Assembly (NCBI GenBank): GCA_028622995.1
Contig: JAJQJQ010000014.1
Span: forward strand, 3,906,001 to 3,970,000
Direction: 5' to 3'
Source of the DNA: Panagrolaimus kolymaensis
Taxonomy: Eukaryota; Nematoda; Chromadorea; Rhabditida; Panagrolaimidae
Length of the DNA: 64,000 nucleotides
Part shown: positions 11,663 through 22,578 of the stretch, in pieces
How positions within the stretch are numbered: position 1 is the first letter of the stretch
How the letters are laid out: every line of letters begins with the position of its first letter
Made by a program: the position numbers and the translations under genes
Notes under the pieces: model-generated
Told to the model about the DNA's origin: nothing
Seen by the model: only the letters and a program-made list of their open reading frames with translations
Databases searched by the model: none

Positions 11663-12794
11663 ATTTCACGTATGGAAGTGACAAATAAGTGGTCATTAGT
11701 TTATGTGTACATATTTTTTTAATTTTTGATGTATTTAAATTTATTGTTATCTGCCTTTTTTTGTTTGTTGCATAAATTTAAACATCAAAGCTTAATAATG
11801 TTAATTCATTTCTTTCAATTGAATCAAATTTATAAAATACTTCTAGCTGTAACCAAAATTCTTTGACATTTATTTCCTCAATTTTATTATTAAGTAAAAT
11901 AAAATATTTGAGAAGCATAGTAAATATTGACTTTATGATGGTTGTTGAGCATTACCCCGTCCTTCATTAAAGTTCATCTAAAAAGGAAGTAAATAACAAG
12001 CAATAAATTATACTGAAAAATACATATATTTTCTTTATTTCATTCAAACATAATTTTTTTAATATTTTATTTTTAAAATACACAATCAAGCTTTAATTTT
12101 CAGAGCAATAAAAAACACAAATTTTTTTAATTTCCTAAAATGAATCACATCAGACAAAAAAGGCTGGTGAAAAATTTGTAAAAAATTAGTGTAAATTAAT
12201 TTATATTATAAATTCAATTAATTTACTTAAAAAAGAAATTAAATATGGTGGGTGGATTTTGGTTTGTTGTATTATTTCTATATTATTATAACAAACTTAA
12301 TAAAAAAATAAATAGTTTTGGTGCTCTTTTCTTTCCTTTTTTTACTGTAATATTTTTACAAATCCTTCCTTTTTTTATTTATCAAACATCTCAACCAGGA
12401 ACACGAAATAAATTTATTTTTCCATGACGTTATAATAATTTTTTATTAAAAGTAGACGTTATAATAAAATTTCTTCATCTTTCTCTTTACACAAAAAACT
12501 AAGAGGGGTTTCTCCATCCTACTTTTTTCCACTTCATATATCTCAATTTTTTTACTGATTCTGAATCCGTAGACTATGGGGATCATTATATAGTCAACAA
12601 TTATCAAAAATTAGCATAAAAAAATTTTCGACCAAAAATGAGGTTTTTTGACTAAAACTTTTTTTCCAACTATATGAAAATGGCTGAAACTAAGACATTA
12701 CCTGTATCGATATATGACGAATTCGATTTTCCTTTTAGAATTTTAATAAAAGCTACTGGAGAAAAAAAAAGTCTATGAATGTGAATTTTTGGAG
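11663..12794. other. Receptor B 3' flank (duplicated at 6578-7400) and unique DNA
   Basis: Homologous to the flank of the 6.3-kb relic up to about 12480. After that the sequence is unrelated and leads to the MITE. Confidence 0.6.
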
Positions 12795-12802
12795 GTCAAA
12801 AT

Positions 12803-13133
12803 CAGTGTTGTTCCTTTGCATTTTTTGCGCCCGTCGCCCGCTCGCCGCCCGCCGCAATTCCAAAAAGTCGCCCGCGCTCGCCCGTGAGCCCGCCAACTTT
12901 TGAATCTTCGCCCGTGCCCGCCCGTCGCCCGCAAAATTTTCGATTTTTTTTATTAAAAACCGATTTTTTTCGGTTAAAAATTTGAATTTTTTTAATTTTT
13001 TCAAAAAGTTGCCCTCCGCCCGCTCGGCGCCCGCGAAATTTCCAAAACTCTGCCCGTCGCCCGCCCGCCGCCCGCGGGCGGGCGCTTGCGGGCGACTCGC
13101 GGACGGGCGTTTGGCGGGCGAGGAACATCACTG
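12803..13133. mobile_element. GC-rich hAT-type MITE with 8-bp target duplication
   Basis: Terminal inverted repeats CAGTGTTGTTCCT at the left and AGGAACATCACTG at the right are flanked by perfect 8-bp direct repeats GTCAAAAT (12795-12802 and 13134-13141), the hallmark of hAT transposition. The interior is far richer in GC than the host DNA and consists largely of GCCCG and CGCCC units on the left half and their complement on the right, so the element can fold on itself. No transposase is encoded. The long open frames inside it are consequences of base composition. Confidence 0.88.
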
Positions 13134-13141
13134 GTCAAAAT

Positions 13142-13649
13142 TTTACAAAATTTCAAAAAAATTTTGCAACCTGCGCTTTTCCCTTTGTAGCTTTGGCGCA
13201 AGGGCGAAGGCGATTGACTGGCGCATGGAAGAGAAAAAGAAAGTTCGAATCCCGGGTTATGTAAATAAGTGAAACTGATGGTTTTGAGTTTAAAAATAAT
13301 TTTGGATATTATTAAAATAATTTATGCTAATTTTTAAAAAGATTTTAGAAGTAATAAATGTGGATATTTTTTAAAAATATGCATATTAAAAGGTAAAAAC
13401 AAGAAATTAAGCGTGGTTCTTTAGGTGGATATTAAAGAATGTAGGGGTGGATAATTATGAATGTTTAGGTGGATATCGGTGGATCAGTTCCATCTCAAGA
13501 GACGCGTAGCGCCAATTTTTTCAAATACCATAAGATATGTTTAATATGAAAATAAAGACAATTTTGTCAATTTTTATATCTTTAATTATTTATTAACCCC
13601 CATTTAATTTGTGGATCCAATGGTTTTTATTAACAAAAAATATTATGTG
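13142..13649. other. Intergenic
   Basis: No gene recognised. Short repeats of GTGGATAT (13380-13480) occur. Confidence 0.4.
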
Positions 13650-13740
13650 TTTAAAGGGCCATAGCTATTTGCTGCCTTTCTGAAATTTCGTTGACTGGGA
13701 GCTGAACTTTGGTTTTGAAATGCGCGTGTTTGAAAACACT
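13650..13740 (+). repeat. Half copy of a foldback MITE (full copy at 48511-48710)
   Basis: TTAAAGGGCCATAGCTATTT, then GAAATTTCGTTG and GCGCGTGTTTGAAA, align in order with the left arm of the palindromic element at 48511. The right arm is missing. Confidence 0.75.
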
Positions 13741-14490
13741 TTTTCGTTTCAAAACTTTTTTTCCTTTGTTCATTCAATTTTTTTCATTGCTTTTTTCATT
13801 TTCATTTTTTTCTTCGAATGTTTGATGCTTGTTGTTGAAGATATGGATGTTTACCTTCAATTTTGTTTGGTAATGGATTTATGAATATGGTTGCTGCTGC
13901 TGCTGCTTCATCGTTGATTACAGGACAGTTTTTTTGTATTGTTTTGGTTCTTTTTTTAGTTCAAATTTTAGGTATTTGATGTTAGCTGCTGATGTATCAT
14001 CTTCATTTCCAGGCCAGTTTTTTGTATTGTTTGGTTATATCTTTAGTTCAATTTTTAGGTTATTTGAGGATCTATGGCTGGTGAATGGATAAAGACTGAT
14101 GGATATATGGCTGTTTGTTTATGCTTCAACGATGTCGATGATGGTTGTAACTTATGGATTCAATTTACATGTGAGTGATTATGTTTTTTTCTTGTTGTCG
14201 ACAATGGTTTAATTATTGAGGGGTTACCCGGGTTATTATATTAGGACATCAGTAGGATACATGTATGATAGTTGACTCAATCGCTATAATGAAGTTTGCT
14301 CAATTGCTGTAATGCTTTTGTTCAACATATTCTTTTTACAATATGCTTTCCCTCATAGTATTAATTGGAACATCGTCGAAAAGGAGACATGTATCACTTA
14401 CAACAATTTTATCACAGTAAGTATTTATGACTACAAAGTAAATAACAAAACAAATCGCAATATATAGTTATCCAGACATACACTTTTAAA
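13741..14490. repeat. Low-complexity region with a diverged tandem duplication of about 95 bp
   Basis: 13893-13980 (GCTTCATCG, CAGGACAGTTTTTTTGTATTG, TAGTTCAAATTTTAGGTATTTGA) and 13985-14070 (CATCTTCATTTCC, AGGCCAGTTTTTTGTATTG, TAGTTCAATTTTTAGGTTATTTGA) are tandem copies. A GCT trinucleotide run precedes them. No coding potential. Confidence 0.55.
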
Positions 14491-14492
14491 AT

Positions 14493-14660
14493 CTAACTAT
14501 CATCGTCGTCGAAATAACATACGCAGTATCCTTTATAATTACCATCGGTTGATGGATAGACATTTCTTACAAGTGCAACAACGCAAGCTGGTAACTGAAG
14601 TCTTTTGCCAATACCAAGTGTATGATGAACCAACATTGTAACCTTAAGATAGCAAGCAAA
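14493..14660 (-). pseudogene. P2X7-intracellular-domain-like fragment
   Basis: On the - strand a frame ending at the TAG at 14493 reads YRFACYLKVTMLVHHTLG, IGKRLQLPACVVALVRN, VYPSTDGNYKGYC. This pattern (Y-R-x-A-x-Y, LG-x-GxR, LP-x-C-V-V-x-x-VR, P-x-x-D-G-x-Y-x-G) is that of the P2X7 C-terminal zinc-binding domain, often found in dispersed multi-copy genes. An in-frame stop lies just upstream and no start is near. It is a relic; the domain call is from memory of the motif. Confidence 0.5.
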
Positions 14661-14852
14661 TCGATATTTTGCAGATTCTTCAGATTAACTGTATTTATCA
14701 ATATATATGCTTCGAGTCAACTGAGCAACTTGTTTCAACCTTATTTGATCAAGCAAAATAAAAGCGTCAAGTTCCATACGGTTTTGGATAGTTTGGTGAA
14801 TGATGTTATGATTTGCAAATTTTTCAGCCAATATACATGCTATTTTTTTTAG

Positions 14853-15155
14853 GCTATTGGCCCTTTATTAATTTCAAATATTCCTGTAACAATTTTAATT
14901 GTAATATTTTACTTTAAAATCGAAAATTTAACTTTTGCATTATTTTTTACATTTTTCTTTGGTTGGATTGCTGTTGTGAATCCCATTGCGGCAATTTTAA
15001 TTATTTCACCATATCGACAAAAAGTTAAAAAATTAATTACTTTTAATCGAACTTCAACCACCACGATTTTTACTACTCATCCATTTCAAGTAAATGCAGC
15101 TAAAGAGACGAGAGTTAATATAACCCAAACACAAATAAGCTTGATAGAATCATAA
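14853..15155 (+). pseudogene. Srd-like receptor fragment C (orphan last exon)
   Basis: An intact 101-codon last exon (AIGPLLISNIPV through NPIAAILIISPYRQK to the stop) preceded by the final 33 bases of the matching intron with a perfect acceptor. Sequence 5' of about 14820 is unrelated, so the duplication breakpoint fell inside the last intron. It is closest to receptors A and D. The downstream flank (15840-16300) also matches that of receptor A. Confidence 0.85.
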
Positions 15156-15295
15156 AATTTTCATTAAATTAAAGCAACAACAACAAAAAAAGAAGAAAAT
15201 AAAAGCCATTTTAGTGTTAAAAAATGTGTATAGTTCTTCTTTCTTTGCTTCATTCATTAATACTTTTTTTACTCTTTATGTTTTCCTATTCTCCA

Positions 15296-15545
15296 CTTTT
15301 AATCGAACAACTCCTACAGCCTCGATTGCACCAGCTTTTAATATACCAACAACACGATTCTAAGGTGTAAATTACTAATATTGGTCATGAGTTTATATAT
15401 ATATTTTTAAGTGTTAATTTATTTATTAAATTTATTAATTATCTGCATTTTTTTGTTACTTATTTCAAAACGTCAAAACTTAATATTGTTAATTATTTTT
15501 TTTTCTATTAAATCCAATTTATAAAATAAAATGCTTCTATAACCA
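15296..15545 (+). pseudogene. B-type receptor tail relic
   Basis: The last 60 bases of a B-type coding end (TFNRTTPTASIAPA followed by a stop) with the matching 3' flank (TATCTGCATTTTTTTG, TTAATATTGTTAA, ATTTATAAAATA), embedded in the A-type flank of fragment C. This shows exchange or nested duplication between A-type and B-type blocks. Confidence 0.7.
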
Positions 15546-15589
15546 AAATTGTTCAAATTTTTTAAATTAAGTAAACATAAATAAGAGTT

Positions 15590-15740
15590 GACGCCGAAGC
15601 AAGTTTTTGTTAACAAAGTTTAACACTTTTTATTAAAAACTTTTTTACTATTTGGAAAAGTGCATTACAGAAACGTTTTGGTTATAAAAAAAAGAAGTGT
15701 TTTTTGAATAAAATTTTCTCCAAAAAAGTGCAAATTAATT
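15590..15740. repeat. Interspersed repeat, copy 2 (copy 1 at 6170-6300)
   Basis: Shares TGCATTACAGAAACG and GTTTTTTGAATAAAA with 6170-6300 at the same spacing. Confidence 0.6.
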
Positions 15741-17091
15741 TGTCCTATTAAGAATTTAGTTTAATATATCTATTCATATAATTATCCCCCATTGATTAAT
15801 GATGCACGATGGCACCAGTACCTTTTTTTAAAGTTAATTTCGTAACCATAATTCCTGACTTTTGCTTTCTTTAAAAAGAATGAAAAAAAACGATATTTAA
15901 TCACTGACCAATAACCAAAAATAAATGCAGTTAACATAATATTGTGAATTTAAATTTTTTTACAATATTAATATGAAATTAAATTTGATTATTAGAAAAA
16001 TTCTTTGGTTTTTACATATTTTCTTGCCTATAAAAAAAATATATGTATGGTATGACAAAGAGAAATTGAATTTCATCCAATTCCCAATATGTAAAAAAAT
16101 AAAGTGACTTTATAATTTAATTTTTTTTTGAGGAATAAAGTTTTTTATTGAATTATAAATTTATAAACATATTTATTTTGCTAAAGTACAAAATCGAAAA
16201 AAAATAATCCAGAATAAACGATTCAAAAATGAATAAAATAATACATATTTTTAGAGTTTCAATTGGGATTATTAAATATTCAAAGTTTAACTTGCTTCGT
16301 CATGCTTTAAATTTTGTAATAATCAAAAAGAAAAAAGAAAAATAGTTATCTTTAAATCCTTAATTGATCATACAAACACGGGGTAAATTTGTTGCCCATT
16401 TTTATTAAAGTACAAATTAATTCCTAAACTCAATTTCTTTATTTTAAATTAAATTTGTTGATTTTTGGTTGTCGTCGGATTATTTTTTTATAATCAAGTT
16501 ACTAAACAAATAAATTTTTATTTGGCTACTTTTATTTTTTTACTTTTGAGTTTTTACAATCTCTTTTTTCACTTTTTCAATGCATTCAAAAACCAGATAC
16601 AAGAGTTTTTTTCCTTGTCTTAATATTAATTTTTATTCACACTCAAAAAATTTTAATTTTCATTAATAAAAAAATAGTATATTTTACGGTTGGTGCGGTT
16701 TAGCTAAATTAAGCAAAAATAATTATAGTTCTTAATTAGTTACAGAAAAATGAATCTATTTTTTTTCAATTGCTTTCTTTTTGAGTTTTTTTTCTTTGTT
16801 GTTCGGTTCCATAACTTTGCACACTACGAAACTTTCCATAGTTTTTTTTAATACAAAAATAAAAACATAACTTATAAATTTATTAATTCATTAATTTATG
16901 CGTTAATTTTATTTTTTTAACGTGTGAAAGGTTTTTTCGTCAATAGTAATACTAATGAGCTACTGCTTTAGAAGGTATATAAACCCACTTTCATTAATTA
17001 TATATTTTTCTTTAGAATAGCTCAAACAGTTTTTAAAAAGTACTGTAATTTTTTTTTGGTGGGTTTTCTCTTCAATTCAATAGCAGGAGCC
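15741..17091. other. Duplicated intergenic DNA upstream of receptor D
   Basis: 15840-16300 resembles the receptor A 3' flank, 16440-16640 the B-type flank (GATTTTTGGTTGTCGTCGG, compare 7150 and 12250), and 16680-17090 the receptor A promoter. No separate gene. Confidence 0.6.
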
Positions 17092-18301
17092 ATGACCCTG
17101 ATATTGAGACTTTTACAATACAATGACATTTTTGCAACATCCATCGCCATCGCAGGAAATATTTTGCTTATTTATTTAATTTTAACAGTAAATAAAAATA
17201 ATATTAAGAAAATGAATATTATTTTATTGCCGAATTGCATCATTGATTTACTCACTGCAATTGCAATTTTAATTTCACAACCTGTAAGTTTTAAAAAAAA
17301 TTTTTTTTTTTATAATATTCATTTTTAGCAAACCGTGGTAATTGATAAACGAGCTTTTATTGTTATTGGAAATGGATTCACTTCAAATTATTTTAATGTT
17401 GCAAGCGTGCTTATGTGGCTTTTTGGTTCATTTTTAGCATTAACCATGAATGCTGTTTGTATTCCATTTTACATTCGATATTTGATTATTTGCAAGTAAG
17501 TTTTTTGCCAAAAACAATAAATAAAAAAAGTGCTTTCTAACGTAAATAAATGTTTATTTCTTTAGGAATGTTAAAATTGGAGCCAAACACATTATTCTTC
17601 CATACATAATTTTATTTGCAAGTTTTATAACAATTATTTGCATTTTAATTTGGTGTTATCCTATGGACTTAGAAAATTATAATAAATATAAAAATGCTTT
17701 TAATAATGAATTTTGGTTGGAAGAATATAAAAATAATGGACCCGCTTTTGTTACAGCTGATATCGTAAGTTTATCACTTTAAAAGTTTAAGGATAATAAA
17801 TTTTCAAATTTCAGGATGGAATTCTATTTTTATTTCTTATTTGCTGGTTTTGTCTCATTTCTGGATGTAGCTATGGAATAATTATTTATTGCAGCATAAA
17901 AATTGTTAAAACTTTACATTTGCATGCATCAAATTATTCTCAAACTAAAATTCTTAACAAACAACTTCATAAAACTTTGACCATTCAAGTAAGTTTTTTT
18001 CCCGCCTTTTTTTTCTGCCATATTCATGCTATTTATTTTTTAGGCAATTGGCCCACTTTTAATTTCAAATGTTCCGGTAACATTTTTAATTGCAATATTT
18101 TATTTTAAAATAGAAAATTTGACTTTTGCATTGTTTTTTAATTTTTTCTTTGGTTGGATTACTGTGGTTAATCCTATAGCTGCAATTTTGATTATTTCAC
18201 CATATCGACAAAAAGTTAAAAAACTTATTACTTTTAATCGAACTTCAACGACGATTGCAACTGCTCATCCATTTCAAATAAACGCAACCCATGAGTCTTG
18301 A
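17092..18301 (+). CDS. Srd-like serpentine chemoreceptor D
   Basis: Exons 17092-17283, 17329-17495, 17566-17764, 17815-17988 and 18044-18301 encode 329 aa. Exon 1 is almost identical to receptor A except for AIAGN instead of AICGN. Divergence rises towards the 3' end, and the C-terminal tail is shorter (ends INATHES). Key motifs IILLPNCIIDLL, FYIRYLIICK, NNEFWLEEYKNNG, NKQLHKTLTIQ and VNPIAAILIISPYRQK are kept, and all splice sites are canonical. The ATG at 17092 is chosen because it aligns with that of receptor A; the open frame upstream comes from promoter sequence. Probably functional; ligand unknown. Confidence 0.9.
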
Positions 18302-19369
18302 GTTAATATAACCAAAACATAAATTAGTTTGTAAGGTTCATAAATTTCCGCCAAATTGTAGCCAAAAAAATAAAACAATAAAAGCTATTTTTTAAAGTTA
18401 GAAAAAAGATTATAGTTTTATTCCTTTTTTCTTTGCTTCATTTATTTTTCTTTCCCTTTTTTGTTTTGAAACTCGCTCAAACAAAGGTGTTTTTAATTTA
18501 AAAAATATGATTTATCTATCAAATTAATATTTACTAATGTTCTGTTTTTTTTTTGTTGCTATTTGTATTCCTCAAAAATGACAAAAATAAAAGTTTGTTG
18601 GAAATTTTCTGTTAAAACAATTAATAATTCAATCAAGCATTTTCAAAAATAAGCAAACCATACATATTTAATTTATATTTTAAATTTTGATATGGTGAAT
18701 GGCCAAATGTAAAATCACAAAAGACGTCTTCTGATTTGCCGTTAGCTGGTTTTAAAAACGACGCGTCTATTTCGCTCGATAAAAAGCTTTGAATTCTTTA
18801 AAAACATCCTATGTTTGCAATTGAATTTTTTTTTCTCTAGAGGTTATTGAACCTTCCATTTTCAAAGCTTTAATTACTTATTAATCAAAAAAAAGAAACA
18901 AAAATAAATGAGAAAATAATAATCAAATATTCAAAAAAAAACTGTCAAAAATTTTTTTTTCAAGGCAAAAATTGAACATAAGCGAAAATACATTCAATAA
19001 AAAAGAAAGATAAAAATCGATTTTTGTGGGCAAAAGACAACATCCAAATACACAGCAGCGTGAATCATCATTAGTGATAATATTCTTTTTATTTACCTTA
19101 AAAAAAGACACATTTTATTCTTCTTTTTTTTTCTTTCGCGATTTTTAATCTAAGTAACCCTTTGGAAAATTATTGTGTGCGATTTTTATTTTAAAAACAA
19201 AAAGGAGAAAATGAATATTTGCGATTTGTAAAAAATTCATCTTTATAACAAGCATTTCAAAACTTTACATAAAAACATGAACAAATAACTTCAAAGTACA
19301 CCACAAGTTTTTACAATAATCAGTTTTATTTCAATCACACATACACAAAAAGATAAATCATAAATACAT
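18302..19369. other. Intergenic between receptor D and the ABHD17-like gene
   Basis: Convergent gene ends. AT-rich, no recognised gene. A small ACGACGCG-containing patch at 18750-18780 is the only GC-rich spot. Confidence 0.4.
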
Positions 19370-21181
19370 TCATGCAGAAGATTTCTTAAGTTTCCATTTT
19401 TCTATATCATCTTCAATAAAAGCTGTAATTCGTATACCAGTTTCTTGTTCAGATAAAACATCCAAATGACCTGAATCATCTAAATATAAGGGTTCAAGAC
19501 CATATGGAGCAGCTTTAGATATATCTGCTGAATTTTTTGATGGCATAATAATATCATCGAGCCCATGAATGCATAATACAGGAACTTTGATTTTTGGAGC
19601 TTTATCAAGTCTAAAAACAAAAACAGGTAAAAAGAGAAAAGAAAATACAATAAGAAACTCACGTTCGAAAACAATCAGCTCTGGAAGTCTTTTTTGGTGG
19701 TTTTGGACCTGACATACAACGAATACCAGAAGTTAAAGGAGCAATCAAAATAAGACCAGTAACATGAGGAAGATTTTTTGATGCAAGATCAGCAACCACT
19801 GCAGTTCCAATTGATATTCCTATTAAGATAATCTGAAAAAAGGTATGTACATATAAAGCAAACATTTGTTGTTAACAAGTAAAAAACATACTTCAAGTTT
19901 AGGATCATTACGTTCAGCAACAATATGTTTATAAACAGCTTCAATGTCTTTATATACAGCTGATTCAGTGGGATTACCAGTGGAAAGACCAAAACCAGAA
20001 TAATCAAACAAATATACATCATATTCTTCAGGATGTTGATGACTTAAAAGATAACCAGTAACTCCATTAAATGTTACACCAAGATCACATGCATTGTTGT
20101 TAGCCATCAAAAGAACCTAAAAAGTGAATTCTGTGACGACAGTAAGAAAGACAAACAAACAAAAGCAACTTACTTTATGACTAGGTTCAAATTTCTTATA
20201 TTTTCTCATTTGAGCGCGACCAAGATCAGCTTTAATTTTTCCACCAATGATATAATTCTTTGATTTAGTAAGCACCACAAAAGGTTCAGTTCGTTTAAGA
20301 TACATTTTAAGAATTCTGATTTCTTCTTCATCCAAATAGTTTGTCAATAAAACAGGTTCAATTCGAAGATCATTTTTACCATAGCATTGTTTAGCATTAC
20401 CAAAGCATCTTGTTTTCTTTTCTTCATTGAAATAACTCAAATAATAAAACTGCCATGGATTTCGAGGAAAAAAAGCAATCACACCAACGAAAGTTTGAGG
20501 CAGAGGTACAATACCAAATGAAATACGAGAGATTACCTAAAAGATAAAGTAAAATAGTTTCATAGTACTAAAAGAAATTCAAAATATAGCTTACATTGAT
20601 TGTTTTGATTACTCCATAAAATGTTCGGGCAATAAGGGGGTCTTTCTCTTTCACCGTATCCGTTTCAGGCTTTGATATATTATTATATGCTTTGGCTTTC
20701 TTTCTTGGAGTTGGCTTTGAATAAGGTTCTTGACACTTTGTTTCACTTTCATAAAGCTTTGATTTCGATTCTTGTTGCTTTGTTTTAGCTACTTGAGCTT
20801 TTGATACGGATGCTTGTTGGTTTGATTCTGTTGTTTGAAGGTTTTCTTCTGAACTTTGAACATTAGTTGAAGGTTCTCCAGATGCATCTAATCCAGCTTT
20901 CATTCGATCATTATTCTAAAAAGAGTAGTTGTTAGAATAAAGTAAAGTAAGTGTAAGATTAAACAAACATCATTAACAACTTCATTCGAACTTTGATCTA
21001 ATATTTCATCATCCAAATCATTGAGTTTGCTTTTGCTCTCATTATTCAAGGATTGTTGTTGTGTTTCATCGTGTAAAGATCCATTCAATTCAAGCATTTG
21101 TTTCATTTCTTCAACTTCATGCAGGAATGGAACAGCCATCTTCATTAAATCAAGACCAAAGAACTTTGTTGGATGAGACAT
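19370..21181 (-). CDS. ABHD17/FAM108-like alpha/beta hydrolase with extended N-terminus
   Basis: Exons 21181-20969, 20915-20595, 20536-20174, 20116-19892, 19832-19663 and 19610-19370 give 510 aa in one frame. The C-terminal 270 residues are an alpha/beta hydrolase: FDYSGFGLSTGNPTE, nucleophile elbow GISIG (catalytic Ser), acid in CIHGLDDIIMP and catalytic His in DDSGHLDV. Segment order and the FDYSGFG/GLSTG block resemble ABHD17 proteins, which depalmitoylate membrane proteins in mammals. The first 180 residues are Gln/Ser/Glu/Lys-rich and probably disordered, unlike the short Cys-rich palmitoylated N-terminus of ABHD17, so membrane targeting may differ. The start is the first ATG of the first exon with clean coding; an upstream exon is possible. 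Lies 348 bp from the next - strand gene and may be co-expressed with it. Confidence 0.87.
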
Positions 21182-21528
21182 TTTGAAATCAGTTGAAATT
21201 AGATGTGAGTGAGCGACTTTCCAGCAGCCTTCAAAAAAAGTAAAAAGCAACGAAAGTTATCATACAAACATTGTTGATCGTCTAAAAATGGAACGAAAAA
21301 ATTAACATAAACATAGTTTTACAAAGATGATGGAAAAGTTTTAGGAGATGAAAAAAGCTATTAATCAATGGAAAGAAAATCTAACATCAATGTCACAAAA
21401 ACTTTTACACCTTAACAACAAATGAAGTTTATTAACATACAAACAAATTAACGGTAATAATCATACATAATACATAATAAACACACTTTTCATTATTCTG
21501 TATATCATATTGACGAAGAATCACATGT

Positions 21529-22239
21529 TTAGAACAGTTCGAAATCACCTTCAATAATGAACACATAACATAAATAACATATTCTAAAGCTCAAGCGCAT
21601 AATAACCAGAGAAACGAACCATGGCATAATACATTCCTAAAAAAAGAAACATGAGAAAAAGCTTGAAATAGCGAAAATGTGTACCTGTTCAGCTTTGTAA
21701 TCAACAGCACAAGCAATAAGACAAAGTAAACTAAGAACATTACAAGTTCTTTTGATAATAGTATCAACGTTAAAGTTGCCAATTTTCTTACGACCAGCAA
21801 AAGTACAGCAGCACAAATATGAAACATAAACGAGCATAAAAGCAATCCAACCATAAAAGACAGAAAAATGTAATCCAGAATAATAAAATAACATATAAAA
21901 TGAGTAACTATTCGGACCATCCAAAGCAATCATTAAACATAGTAAAAATACCCATGCACGCATCTGAAAAAAAGAAACAGAGTATTATTGTGAGCAAAAA
22001 GTTAAAACGAAACTTACATCATCTGGATTATCTGATTTCTTTATTTTGTATGTTTCTTGTACTTTTTGATCGGCTATCTTTCCATCTTCATTCTTGTTGA
22101 TTGGCGCTTCAATAAGGTGTTCATCATTGACATTTGATGGTTCAGCAAGTTGTTCTTGAGTGATACTGGATGCTTCAATAATTGGTTCATAATTGATTCT
22201 TGTTTCTAAAGGTGATAAACGATTTCGAAGTTTTGCCAT
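21529..22239 (-). CDS. Small multi-pass membrane protein, unknown
   Basis: Exons 22239-22018, 21963-21685 and 21636-21529 would encode 202 aa. The first exon is hydrophilic (Glu, Asn, Gln rich). The second has three hydrophobic segments, WVFLLCLMIAL, LHFSVFYGWIAFMLVYV and NVLSLLCLIACAV, with a Cys cluster YLCCCTF and a following basic stretch. The last exon, in the frame required by the GTACAC donor, adds a fourth hydrophobic stretch. Another frame of that exon would end sooner after MYYAMVRFSGYYALEL, so the C-terminus is uncertain. Four-pass topology suggests a MARVEL- or claudin-like protein, but I do not recognise a family. Divergent from the eIF4B-like gene. Confidence 0.6.
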
Positions 22240-22578
22240 TTTTTCGATGATGGATGGAAGAAAGAACAATTTGCAAATTGCAAAATGATTTCAAAAATAA
22301 CAAAAGCAAGCAACAAAATAAAATCTTCGCAAACATGTGTTGGCAAAATGCAACGAAAAAGCATAGCCTAAAAACGAAGCAAATTTTTTGTCGAACAAAC
22401 GTTTTTCAAACTTTTCACTTTCTTTCTCTTCCTTCATTTTTTACAACAACAAAAAAAATTGAATTAAACTTTGTTTGTTTTTGCTCGATTCCAAAAACAC
22501 ATTTTATTTTGCGTGCTTTGGTATGAACTATTCCTTTATTTATCGTTGCCTTTTTTAGCTATATTTTTCTGAAAGAAA
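22240..22578. promoter_or_regulatory. Divergent intergenic region, likely shared promoter
   Basis: Only 339 bp separate the ATGs of the membrane-protein gene (-) and the eIF4B-like gene (+), and there is no room for separate long promoters. An ATTTTGCGTGC box is at 22505. Inference from spacing only. Confidence 0.45.

Noticed and set aside
13235..13260. GTTCGAATCCCGGG, like a tRNA T-arm
   Set aside because: No matching D or anticodon arms and no acceptor stem within 90 bp.
12753..13272. Several Arg/Ala/Pro-rich open frames on both strands
   Set aside because: They fall in the GC-rich MITE, where stop codons are rare by composition and the GCCCG units read through in many frames.
20789..22022. 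Alternative Leu/Phe-rich frames of the ABHD17-like and membrane-protein genes
   Set aside because: Shadow frames; the chosen frames keep splice phases and domain motifs.
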